Positions 43,406 to 50,923 of a DNA stretch of 64,000 nucleotides are shown piece after piece. The notes beneath the pieces were generated by a model, which saw nothing but the letters and a program-made list of their open reading frames with translations, was not told the DNA's origin and searched no databases. Where the stretch lies: positions 1,178,001 through 1,242,000 of the forward strand of contig NZ_LT598653.1 in assembly GCF_900078365.1 (NCBI RefSeq), written 5' to 3'. Position numbers and translations under genes: made by a program. The stretch's first letter is position 1; every line of letters starts with the position of its first letter. This DNA comes from an uncultured Sphingopyxis sp. (GTDB lineage Bacteria > Pseudomonadota > Alphaproteobacteria > Sphingomonadales > Sphingomonadaceae).

Positions 43406-43924
43406 TCAGAGCGCCTCCGACCCGCGGGCGATGGCGACGACGCCGGTGCGGCCGACCTCGACCAGCCCGCATTCGCGCATCAGCGCGATGAAGCGGTCGA
43501 CCTTGTCGCTGTTCCCGGTGATTTCGAAGATGAAGCTGGTGAGCGTCGTGTCGACGACCTTGGCGCGGAAGACGTCGGCCATGCGCAGCGCCTCGATGCG
43601 CTTATCGCCGGTGCCCGAGACCTTGACGAGCGCGATCTCGCGCTCGACGTGCGCCTCGCCCGCGTCGGTGAGGTCGACGACCTTGTGGACGGGGACGAGC
43701 CGGTCGAGCTGCGCGATGATCTGGTCGATGATCGGCGGCGGGCCCGAGGTGACGATGGTGATCCGCGACAGCGCATGGTCGGCCGTAATATCGGCCACGG
43801 TCAGGCTTTCGATATTATAGCCGCGCGCGGTGAACAGGCCGGTGATCTTGGCGAGCACGCCGGCCTCGTTATCGACGGTGATGGCGAGCACATGGCGCTC
43901 GCCGGCTTCGGTGGTGATTTTCAT
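43406..43924 (-). CDS. ilvN: Acetolactate synthase small (regulatory) subunit
   Basis: 172 aa. N-terminal ACT domain (HVLAITVDNEAGVLAKITGLFTARGYNIESLTVADI) that senses valine, and a C-terminal subunit domain with VHKVVDLTDAGEAHVEREIALVKVSGTG. It activates the catalytic subunit and gives feedback inhibition. Downstream of ilvB on the same strand, separated by a repeat of 135 bases. Intact, in contrast to ilvB. Confidence 0.95.
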   Translation of the reverse strand: MKITTEAGERHVLAITVDNEAGVLAKITGLFTARGYNIESLTVADITADHALSRITIVTSGPPPIIDQIIAQLDRLVPVHKVVDLTDAGEAHVEREIALVKVSGTGDKRIEALRMADVFRAKVVDTTLTSFIFEITGNSDKVDRFIALMRECGLVEVGRTGVVAIARGSEAL

Positions 43925-43935
43925 TGTTATTCCTT

Positions 43936-44070
43936 CCCCTCCCGCTTGCGGGAGGGGATTGAGGGGTGGGCGCGAGCGAAGCGAGCAGACGGCGGGGGGC
44001 TGCCCACCCCGCTGCGGCTAGCGAACAAGTTCGCAAGCCTCGCTGCCCCTCCCGCTTGCGGGAGGGGATG
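43936..44070. repeat. Palindromic repeat (CCCCTCCCGCTTGCGGGAGG family)
   Basis: Two self-complementary CCCCTCCCGCTTGCGGGAGGGG blocks, 43936-43957 and 44046-44067, flank a region with GGGGTGGGC..GCCCACCCC. Each block is a hairpin, and the whole also pairs end to end. It lies between ilvB and ilvN. Confidence 0.85.
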
Positions 44071-44087
44071 GAAAGCGTTTGCCATCA

Positions 44088-45937
44088 TCACACCAGCGCT
44101 TTCGCTTCGTCGTCCATCGTGCCGGTGATGTCGTTCGGCTGGAGGATCATGTCGGTGTGCGCCGCGCCCGACGGGATCATCGGGAAGCAGTTGGCGAGCT
44201 TGGCGACGCGGCAGTCGACGATCACCGGTCCCGGCGTGTCGATCATGGTGCGAATGCCGTCATCGAGCTCGCCAAGCGTGTCGATGCGCAGCCCCGTCCA
44301 GCCATAGGCGTCGGCGAGCTTCACGAAATCGGGCAGGCTGTCCGAATAGCTGTTCGAATAGCGGCTTTCATAGGTCAGTTCCTGCCACTGGCGGACCATC
44401 CCCATCCATTCATTGTTGAGGATGAAGATCTTCACCGGCAGGCGATATTGCGCGACCGTGCCCATTTCCTGAATGTTCATCTGGAGCGAGGCTTCGCCCG
44501 CGATGCAGATGACGAGGCGGTTCGGGTTGGCGATCTGTGCGCCGACCGCGGCGGGGAAGCCGTAACCCATCGTGCCGAGCCCGCCGCTGGTCAGCCAGCG
44601 ATTGGGCGCGGAGAAGCCGAAATGCTGCGCCGCCCACATCTGGTGCTGGCCCACATCGGTGGACACGATGGCATCGCGGCCTGCCGCTGGTCGAGGCCCT
44701 GCGCGGCGCGCCGCAGGTACTGCGCGGCCCACATCTGGTGCTGGCCGACCTCGGTGGTGATGATCGGGTCGCGGCCGCGCGTCGCGTCGAACAATGCCTT
44801 CACCGCGCGCTGCGGCATGATGTCGGCGTCCGGCTCCTTCCTTTCGGGGAAGTCGAGGCAGCGCGTCGCGCGCCAGCCGTCGATGCGGCGCCACCATTCG
44901 CCGAGGTCGCGCGCCTTGTGGCCCTTGGCTCTCCACGCGGCGACGAGCGCGTCGAGCGCGCGGCCGGCGTCGCCGACGATCGCGAGGTCGACGGGAACGA
45001 TCTTGTTGATCGAGCTGCGGTCGATGTCGATGTGGATCTTCTTCGCCTCGGGCGCGAAGGCGTCGAGACGGCCGGTCACGCGGTCGTCGAAGCGCGCGCC
45101 GACCGCGATGATCAGGTCGGCGCGGTTCATCGCCATGTTCGATTCATAGGTGCCGTGCATGCCGAGCATGCCGAGCCACTTCGGATCGTCGGCGGGGAAG
45201 GCGCCGAGCCCCATCAAGGTCGAGGTGATCGGCGCGCCGGTCAGGCCGACGAGCTGGCGCAGCGCCGCGCTCGCGTCGGGGCCGGCGTTGATCACGCCGC
45301 CGCCGGTGTAGAAAACCGGGCGTTCGGCGGCGGCGATCATGTCGATCGCCTGCGCAATCGCGTCGGCGTCGGGCTCGACCTGCGGGCGATAGCTGTTGTG
45401 CTGGATGAATTCGGGCACGCTGTAGGTGCCGGTCGCGACCTGCACATTCTTGGGAATGTCGATCACCACCGGACCGGGGCGGCCGTGGGTCGCGATATGA
45501 AAGGCCTCGTGGATGATCGAACCCAGGCGGTCGGGGTCCATCACGAGATAATTATGCTTGGTGCAGTGTCGCGTGATGCCGACGGTGTCGCATTCCTGAA
45601 AGGCGTCGGTGCCGATCAGCGTCGTCGGCACCTGCCCGGTGAGCACGACCATCGGGATCGAGTCGAGCAAGGCGTCGGTGATGCCGGTGACGGCATTGGT
45701 CGCGCCGGGGCCCGAGGTGACGAGCACGACGCCGGGCTTGCCGGTCGAGCGTGCATAGCCCTCCGCCGCGTGGGTCGCCGCCTGTTCGTGGCGGACGAGG
45801 ACATGCTTGATCGTCGGGTGCTTGTAGAGCGCGTCATAGATGGGAAGGACCGCGCCGCCCGGATAGCCGAACACCGTATCGACCCCGAGGTCGACCAGCG
45901 CCTGAACCACCATGTCGGCACCGCTCATTTCCGTCAC
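44088..45937 (-). pseudogene. ilvB: Acetolactate synthase large subunit, disrupted by a 95-bp frame-breaking insertion
   Basis: Two halves of one ThDP enzyme. The upstream half (to about 44636) has the ThDP Glu in HVLVRHEQAATHAAEGYARS, and the downstream half continues with PNRWLTSGGLGTMGYGFPAAVG, then GEASLQMNIQEMGT and the C-terminus. The conserved VGQHQMWAAQ segment occurs twice, 95 bases apart and in different frames (44730 and 44635), about 80% identical at DNA level. Removing 95 bp would restore one 584-aa ORF of normal length. GTG 45937 with AAAGGAG is the start. Either a true pseudogene, a recombination scar, or an assembly/sequencing error. ilvN and ilvC are intact. Confidence 0.8.
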
Positions 45938-45954
45938 GACGAAACTCCTTTCAA

Positions 45955-45980
45955 CCAAAAACGCAGCGCTTGTGCGCTGC
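45955..45980 (-). terminator. Hairpin with U-tract between miaA and ilvB
   Basis: GCAGCGC and GCGCTGC form a 7-bp stem with a 4-base loop, followed on the minus strand by GTTTTTGG. It lies 31 bases after the miaA stop and 18 bases before the ilvB start. It can terminate miaA transcripts, and it also sits in the leader of the ilvB transcript, where it could reduce read-through. Confidence 0.7.
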
Positions 45981-45992
45981 AACAGGGCTGCG

Positions 45993-46021
45993 GGCAATAG
46001 GTGTATGATTCTATCCTGTCA
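45993..46021 (-). promoter_or_regulatory. Predicted sigma-70-type promoter of ilvB
   Basis: TTGACA (46021-46016) and TATTGC (45998-45993) are separated by 17 bases on the minus strand. The -35 box overlaps the end of miaA. Transcription would start about 45985, just before the GC-rich hairpin, leaving a leader of roughly 50 bases. Confidence 0.55.
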
Positions 46022-46988
46022 ACAGTCTATCACGTAATATTATTACTAATTGCTCAATAGAATCGATGTTTAATGACTCCGCATGGCGCGGCCAGCCGGC
46101 GGGGGGCTGGTGGCGGAACCAGGTATATTGGCGCTTCGCATATTGGCGGGTCGCCGCCTGGGCGGCTTCGAGCGCGTCGGCGCGGCTGATCTCGCCGCGG
46201 AGAAAAGCGGCGATCTGCGGCACGCCGATCGCGCGCATCGCGGGAAGATCGGGGTCGAGGCCGCGCGCGAGAAGGGCTTCGACCTCCTCGATCGCGCCGC
46301 CCGCGAACATCTGGACGAGGCGGGTGTCGCAGCGCGCGCGCAGCCCGTCGCGCGGGGGAAGGAGGATCAGCGGCGCGAGCGCGATGGCGTCGGCGATGCC
46401 GCCTTCGCGCGCCTGCTGCCAGTCGGCGAGAGTGCGGCCGGTCGCGCGGACGACTTCGAGTGCGCGCGCGACGCGCGTGGTGTCGGCGGGATGGAGGCGT
46501 TCGGCGGCGGCGGGGTCGGCCATCGCCAGCGCGGCATGGGCTTCGGCGACCGGAAGCGCGCGGACGGCTTCGCGGACCTGCGGGTCGATCTCGGGGACCG
46601 GCGCGATGCCGAAGAGCAGGGTGCGCAGGTATAGGCCGGTGCCGCCGACGAGGATCGGAACTTGGCCCGCCGCATGGGCTTCGGCGATGACGGCGCGCGC
46701 TTCGCCCGCCCAGCGCGCGGCATTATGCGCTTCGGCGGCATCGACATGACCGAAGAGGCGGTGCGGCACGTCTTCCATCTCTTCCGCGGTGGGGCGCGCC
46801 GACAGGATGGCGAGGTCGGCGTAGACCTGGCTCGCGTCGGCGTTGACCACTGTCGCGTCACCGGGCGTCCCGTTTCCGAGCGATTTTGCGAGCGCGACCG
46901 CCAAACCGCTCTTGCCGCTGGCGGTGGGTCCGGCGATAAGTGCCACGGGCAGCCGCGCTTCGGCGGTCGAGAAAGAAGGAGATGCCAT
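46011..46988 (-). CDS. miaA: tRNA dimethylallyltransferase
   Basis: 325 aa. P-loop VALIAGPTASGKSGLAVALA near residues 15-33, DASQVYADLAILSARPTAEE, VGGTGLYLRTLLFG and the C-terminal RQYAKRQYTWFRHQ are typical. Adds dimethylallyl to A37 of tRNAs reading UNN codons. ATG 46988 overlaps the divergent serB ATG within a single CATG; no ribosome binding site is visible before it. GTG 46946 is an alternative start that still keeps the P-loop. Confidence 0.92.
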   Translation of the reverse strand: MASPSFSTAEARLPVALIAGPTASGKSGLAVALAKSLGNGTPGDATVVNADASQVYADLAILSARPTAEEMEDVPHRLFGHVDAAEAHNAARWAGEARAVIAEAHAAGQVPILVGGTGLYLRTLLFGIAPVPEIDPQVREAVRALPVAEAHAALAMADPAAAERLHPADTTRVARALEVVRATGRTLADWQQAREGGIADAIALAPLILLPPRDGLRARCDTRLVQMFAGGAIEEVEALLARGLDPDLPAMRAIGVPQIAAFLRGEISRADALEAAQAATRQYAKRQYTWFRHQPPAGWPRHAESLNIDSIEQLVIILRDRLLTG

Positions 46989-47871
46989 GTTCGTCGCGAC
47001 GCTGATAGCAGCCGGGAAGCTGACCGACGAGGTGGTTCGCGAAGGTATAGACCGGCTGGCGGCGACGGGGCACGACGTCGGTGCGCCGCACTGGCTCGAC
47101 GAGCATGACGCGGCCGACATCGTCTTTCACGGCAGTCTGGTCAGCGCGCGAAAGGAACTGGCGCATATGGACCATGGCGCGCTCGACATCGTCGTGCAGC
47201 CGCTCGGCGACCGAACCAAGAAGCTGATCATCGCCGACATGGATTCGACGATGATCACCTGCGAGTGCATCGACGAACTCGCCGATTATGCGGGGCTGAA
47301 GCCGCAGATCGCGGCGATCACCGAGCGCGCGATGCGCGGCGAGCTCGATTTCCGCGCCGCGCTGGAGGAGCGCGTCGGGCTGCTCGGCGGGATGGCAGAG
47401 AGCACGCTGGTCGATTGCCGGATGGAGCGCGTGCGGCTGACGCGCGGCGCGCGCACCCTGGTGCAGACGATGAAGGCGCATGGCGCCTGGTCGGTGCTCG
47501 TGTCGGGCGGTTTCATGCCCTTTGCCGGGCCGGTGGCCGAGGCGATCGGCTTCGATAGGGTCGTCGCGAACGAGCTGGAGATCGCGGGCGGCAAGCTGAC
47601 GGGCCGGGTGCTGGAACCGGTGGTGGACAGCTCGGCGAAGCTCGAGACGCTGAAGGCCGAGGCGGCGAAGCACGGCCTGCCGCTCGCCGAGACGCTGGCC
47701 GTGGGGGACGGCGCGAACGACATTCCGATGATCACGTCGGCGGGGCTGGGGATCGGCTATTACCCGCACCCCGCGGCGGGCGAAGCGGCGGCGGCGGTGA
47801 TCCGGCATCATGATTTGACGGCCTTGCTGTGGGCGCAGGGCTATTCGCGGCGGCAGTGGGTGATGGGTTAG
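46987..47871 (+). CDS. serB: Phosphoserine phosphatase
   Basis: 294 aa. HAD core with IIADMDSTMITCECIDELAD (DxDST nucleophile, about 85-91), VSGGFMPFAGPVA, and VGDGANDIPMITSAGLGIGY. The N-terminal about 75 residues form the ACT-like extension of bacterial SerB. Final step of serine synthesis. ATG 46987 has AGAAGGAG upstream, lying within the first codons of the divergent miaA. The two starts overlap by two bases. Confidence 0.94.
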   Translation: MFVATLIAAGKLTDEVVREGIDRLAATGHDVGAPHWLDEHDAADIVFHGSLVSARKELAHMDHGALDIVVQPLGDRTKKLIIADMDSTMITCECIDELADYAGLKPQIAAITERAMRGELDFRAALEERVGLLGGMAESTLVDCRMERVRLTRGARTLVQTMKAHGAWSVLVSGGFMPFAGPVAEAIGFDRVVANELEIAGGKLTGRVLEPVVDSSAKLETLKAEAAKHGLPLAETLAVGDGANDIPMITSAGLGIGYYPHPAAGEAAAAVIRHHDLTALLWAQGYSRRQWVMG

Positions 47872-47926
47872 GGGTGCGGCGGCTTTCGGCCGGCGCTGCC
47901 ATGGCTGCATAGGCGGCTTCAAACAA

Positions 47927-48001
47927 GATTCGCGCAGAGGCGCAGAGAACGCAGAGGAGAAAGCTCTTCACCTCGGCGTTCTCTGCGCCTCTGCGCGAAT
48001 C
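47927..48001. repeat. Palindromic repeat (GATTCGCGCAGAGGCGCAGA family)
   Basis: GATTCGCGCAGAGGCGCAGA..ACGCAGAGG and its complement (CGGCGTTCTCTGCGCCTCTGCGCGAATC) form a stem of more than 25 bp with few mismatches. Lies just after serB; possible terminator. Confidence 0.85.
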
Positions 48002-48050
48002 TCTTAAAATGCCCGGTTCGACCGGTTGCTGCCGATCACGCTCTCACCCT

Positions 48051-48122
48051 CGTCATTCCCGCGAAAGCGGGAACCCAGTGGCAACGTCGGTTCGCTGGGT
48101 TCCCGCTTTCGCGGGAATGACG
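48051..48122. repeat. Palindromic repeat upstream of the DUF2200 gene
   Basis: CGTCATTCCCGCGAAAGCGG family with the loop CAGTGGCAACGTCGGTTCGCTG. The copy at 48602 has the same loop in reverse orientation, so the DUF2200 gene lies between two inverted copies. Confidence 0.9.
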
Positions 48123-48207
48123 AAGGTGGGGCATGGCAGCGCACCACACCAATGCGGACGGGTGATGATCGCGCTGCGGCGCGCTATCATGCGGGCGGGA
48201 GAAGCCC

Positions 48208-48558
48208 ATGACCAAGCACCGCGTCTATTCGATCAGCGTCGCGAGCGTGTATCCGCATTATATCGCCAAGGCGGAGAAGAAGGGGCGCACCAAGGCCGAG
48301 GTCGACGAGATTTTCCGCTGGCTGACGGGGTATAGCCAGGCGGCGCTAGAGGCCGAGCTGGCGAAGGGGACGAGTTTCGAGGATTTCTTTGCCCGGGCGC
48401 CGAAGCTCAACCCGGCGCGCGAACTGATCACCGGGGTGATCTGCGGCATCCGGGTCGAGACTATCGAGGACCCGCTGATGAAGGAAATCCGCTATCTCGA
48501 CAAGCTGATCGACGAGCTCGCCAAGGGGAAGGCGATGGCGAAGATATTGCGCGGGTAG
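48208..48558 (+). CDS. DUF2200 family protein
   Basis: 116 aa cytosolic protein. Nearly the whole length matches DUF2200 as I know it: SISVASVYPHYIAKAEKKGRTKAEVDEIFRWLTGYSQAALE, then ELITGVICGIRVETIEDPLMKEIRYLDKLIDELAKGKAM. Function unknown; a small, widely conserved alpha-helical protein. The gene is bracketed by two inverted copies of the same palindromic repeat (48051-48122 and 48602-48673). Confidence 0.85.
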   Translation: MTKHRVYSISVASVYPHYIAKAEKKGRTKAEVDEIFRWLTGYSQAALEAELAKGTSFEDFFARAPKLNPARELITGVICGIRVETIEDPLMKEIRYLDKLIDELAKGKAMAKILRG

Positions 48559-48601
48559 CGGCGGGTTTTGGACGGTAGCGGTTCGCCCGCTTCTCCTATC
48601 T

Positions 48602-48673
48602 CGTCATTCCCGCGAAAGCGGGAACCCAGCGAACCGACGTTGCCACTGGGTTCCCGCTTTCGCGGGAATGACG
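48602..48673. repeat. Palindromic repeat downstream of the DUF2200 gene
   Basis: CGTCATTCCCGCGAAAGCGG family, loop in inverse orientation to the copy at 48051. It is followed by an AT-rich stretch to 48787 containing TAACAACGTTA-like palindromes but no gene. Confidence 0.9.
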
Positions 48674-48787
48674 AGTATTGGGATCACTTATTCGCCATTC
48701 TGAAGTCGATATTAACGATGTAAACATAAGATATGCGCCTAGCGGCTGCAATGCTAACAACGTTAACACGGCGCGGGCAAACGCCTG

Positions 48788-49672
48788 TCATGCCGCCGAT
48801 GGATCGTTCGCCATTTCTTCCAGTAACCACGCCCGAAACCGCCGCATCGCGTCGCTTTCGGCGCGCGACATCAGGCGGGTGAGCCAGTAGCGGCCGGCGT
48901 CGATCGTGACTGCGAAGGGCTGGACGAGCCGTTCGGCGGCGAGGTCGCGTGCGAACATCGAGGGCGGGGCGAGCGCGACGCCCTGGCCCGAAGCGGCGGC
49001 GGCCGCCATCAACGCTGAACTGTCGAAGACCGGGCCGCGCAGGACGGGGACGGGCACGCCGGCGGCGGCGAACCAGAGCGCCCATTCCTCGGCGCGGTAT
49101 GACCGCAACAGGCGTTCGTGGATCAGGTCGGCGGGGGTTTGGAGGCGCGCGGCGATCGCGGGGGCGCAGAGCGGCGCCAGCGGTGCGGCGAGCAGCGGCT
49201 CGGCATGGGTGCCGTGCCACGCGCCGTCGCCGAAGCGGATCGCATAGTCGAGCGCCTCGCCCGCAAGGTCGACGCGGTTGTTGTTGGTCGCGATGCGCAG
49301 GTCGATCGACGGAAACGCGCGCGCGAAGGCGTCGAGGCGCGGCAGCAGCCAGCCGGTCGCGAAGGTGCCGACGACGCCGAGCTTGAGCACCTCGCGAAAG
49401 CGGCCATCGGCATATTGATCGAGCGTCGCGGCGACGCGGTCGAACGCCTCGGCGACGGCGGGGACGAGCGCATGGCCTTCGTCGGTGAGCGCGAGACCGC
49501 GCGGCAGGCGGTGGAAGAGGCGCGTCCCGAGGCGGCGTTCGAGCTCGGCGACCTGATGGCTGACCGCGCCCTGGCTGACATGGAGTTCGAGCCCCGCGCG
49601 CGTGAAATTGAGGTGGCGCGCGGCGGCCTCGAAGGCGCGCAGGGCGTTAAGGGGGAGCTGGGCGCGGTCCAT
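48788..49672 (-). CDS. AmpR-like LysR-type regulator of beta-lactamase
   Basis: 294 aa. The HTH (LPLNALRAFEAAARHLNFTRAGLELHVSQGAVSHQVAELERRLGTRLF) and effector domain agree closely with AmpR/GcvA: KLGVVGTFATGWLLPRL, DLRIATNNNRVDLAGEALDYAIRFGDGAWHGT, LLRSYRAEEWALWF and VFDSSALMAAAAASGQGVAL. AmpR senses muropeptides and UDP-MurNAc-pentapeptide and induces beta-lactamase. It diverges from a metallo-beta-lactamase gene with a T-N11-A palindrome between, which is the classical layout. Called AmpR-like because the target is a class B, not class C, enzyme. Confidence 0.85.
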   Translation of the reverse strand: MDRAQLPLNALRAFEAAARHLNFTRAGLELHVSQGAVSHQVAELERRLGTRLFHRLPRGLALTDEGHALVPAVAEAFDRVAATLDQYADGRFREVLKLGVVGTFATGWLLPRLDAFARAFPSIDLRIATNNNRVDLAGEALDYAIRFGDGAWHGTHAEPLLAAPLAPLCAPAIAARLQTPADLIHERLLRSYRAEEWALWFAAAGVPVPVLRGPVFDSSALMAAAAASGQGVALAPPSMFARDLAAERLVQPFAVTIDAGRYWLTRLMSRAESDAMRRFRAWLLEEMANDPSAA

Positions 49673-49703
49673 CGGGTCTCCTGCTTTGTGATATTGCCTC
49701 CCT

Positions 49704-49779
49704 CGTCATCCCGGACTTGATCCGGGATCCATGGCCCGACGGTGGCGCGAGTGGATCCCGGATCAAGTCCGGGATGACG
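49704..49779. repeat. Palindromic repeat in the ampR-like/lactamase intergenic region
   Basis: CGTCATCCCGGACTTGATCC / GGATCAAGTCCGGGATGACG arms around a GGGATCCATGG..GTGGATCCC inner palindrome. It sits between the ampR-like start and the T-N11-A box, so it lengthens the control region. Confidence 0.88.
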
Positions 49780-49785
49780 AAAAGT

Positions 49786-49800
49786 ATGAGATATTCTCAT
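49786..49800. promoter_or_regulatory. LysR-type T-N11-A box
   Basis: ATGAGATATTCTCAT has perfect 6-bp arms with a 3-base centre and fits T-N11-A. It lies 71 bases upstream of the lactamase ATG and 113 bases from the regulator ATG, the expected place for an AmpR recognition site. Confidence 0.6.
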
Positions 49801-49871
49801 GGCTTTGTCGAGAAATGATGCTTTGTCGCGGGGCGCGTCGCTTGGCATTTTCGGGGCGAAGGGAGATCAAA

Positions 49872-50738
49872 ATGTTCGATGCAATCAGCCTGTTCGCGTG
49901 GCTTGCGGCGGTGAGCGGGGCGCCGGTTCCGGTGGTCGATCCGCTGACGCGGCCGATCGAGAGCTCGCATGCGGCCCAATGGCTGGCCCCCGCGGAGCCC
50001 GAGAAAATCTTCGGTGACACCTATCTGGTCGGGTTTGCGGGAATGAGCGTCGCGCTGATCGACACGGGCGACGGGCTGGTGCTGATCGACGGGGCGTTGC
50101 CGCAGGCGGCGCCCGCGATCCTCGCCAATGTCCGGGGGCTCGGCTTCGATCCCGAAGACATCAAATTTATTCTGAGCACCGAGCCGCATTTCGACCATGC
50201 CGGCGGGCTCGCGGCGCTCGCGCGCGACACCGGCGCGACGGTGGTGGCGAGCGCGCGCGGCGCCGAGGGGCTGCGGATGGGGCGGCATGCGGCGGACGAT
50301 CCGCAGCTTGCCTATGGCGGCAGTTGGCCCGCGTTGGACCGGGTGCGCGTGATGCGCGATGGCGAAGTGCTGAAGCTTGGCCGGACGGCGATCACCGCGG
50401 TCGCGACGCCGGGGCATACGATGGGCAGCATGAGTTGGCGCTGGCAGGCGTGTGAGGGAAGCGCCTGCAGGGCGATCGTTTTCGCATCGAGCCTCAACCC
50501 GGTATCGGCGGAGGGTTATCGCTTTACCTCGAAGGCCGGCGCGCCATTCGTCGCCGGGTTCGAGGAAAGCTATCGCAAGATGGATGCGACGCCGTGCGAC
50601 ATATTGATCGCGGCGCATCCCGACAATGCGGGGCCGGGGCGGTATAGCGACGCGCCGGGCGCGTGCCGCGCCTATGCAGACCGTTCGCGGGAACTGCTCG
50701 CGAAACGGCTGGCCGCGGAGCGCGCGGGGGCGAGATAG
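49872..50738 (+). CDS. Subclass B3-like metallo-beta-lactamase with Glu at the first zinc position
   Basis: 288 aa periplasmic enzyme (N-terminal hydrophobic MFDAISLFAWLAAVSGAPVP; cleavage site unclear). The B3 scaffold is evident: GMSVALIDTGDGLVLIDGAL, STEPHFDHAGG (104-112), TPGHTMGSMSW (180-190) and IAAHPDN (247-252). The usual HxHxDH reads E104-P-H106-F-D108-H109; remaining ligands His182 and His249 are present. Glu at the first position matches the B3-E variant group, known from memory in Sphingobium. GGGAG precedes ATG 49872. Induction by the AmpR-like neighbour is inferred. Hydrolysis of beta-lactams must be tested. Confidence 0.85.
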   Translation: MFDAISLFAWLAAVSGAPVPVVDPLTRPIESSHAAQWLAPAEPEKIFGDTYLVGFAGMSVALIDTGDGLVLIDGALPQAAPAILANVRGLGFDPEDIKFILSTEPHFDHAGGLAALARDTGATVVASARGAEGLRMGRHAADDPQLAYGGSWPALDRVRVMRDGEVLKLGRTAITAVATPGHTMGSMSWRWQACEGSACRAIVFASSLNPVSAEGYRFTSKAGAPFVAGFEESYRKMDATPCDILIAAHPDNAGPGRYSDAPGACRAYADRSRELLAKRLAAERAGAR

Positions 50739-50802
50739 GGATGATCGCGCAAACACCGGGGGACCGTGATCGCCGGCTAACCCTTATCATTCTTTTCTGA
50801 AT

Positions 50803-50880
50803 CGTCATCCCGGCGAAGGCCGGGATCTCGATCTGGCCTTCCAACGCACCGGCGAGATCCCGGCCTTCGCCGGGATGACG
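50803..50880. repeat. Palindromic repeat (CGTCATCCCGGCGAAGGCCG family)
   Basis: CGTCATCCCGGCGAAGGCCGGGATCTC and GAGATCCCGGCCTTCGCCGGGATGACG arms. Also at 59028-59105. Between the convergent lactamase and SPOR-protein genes. Confidence 0.9.
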
Positions 50881-50923
50881 GGGAAAATGGGGCGGAACCG
50901 ATCAGCCGCCGCCGCGCCGCCGC

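Larger units (their letters stand above)
47872..48207. other. 336-base gap filled mainly by two palindromic repeats
   Basis: After serB there is a short unique stretch, then the repeat at 47927-48001, about 50 unique bases, the repeat at 48051-48122 and about 85 bases leading to the DUF2200 gene with GGCGGGAGAAGCCC before its ATG. No ORF or RNA gene is recognised. Confidence 0.6.

Noticed and set aside
45955..45990. Leader peptide for ilvB like that of leuA
   Set aside because: The predicted leader is only about 50 bases and contains no short ORF with Val, Ile or Leu codons.
48674..48787. Possible small gene in the AT-rich stretch after the DUF2200 repeat
   Set aside because: Only frames without a plausible start or codon bias were found.
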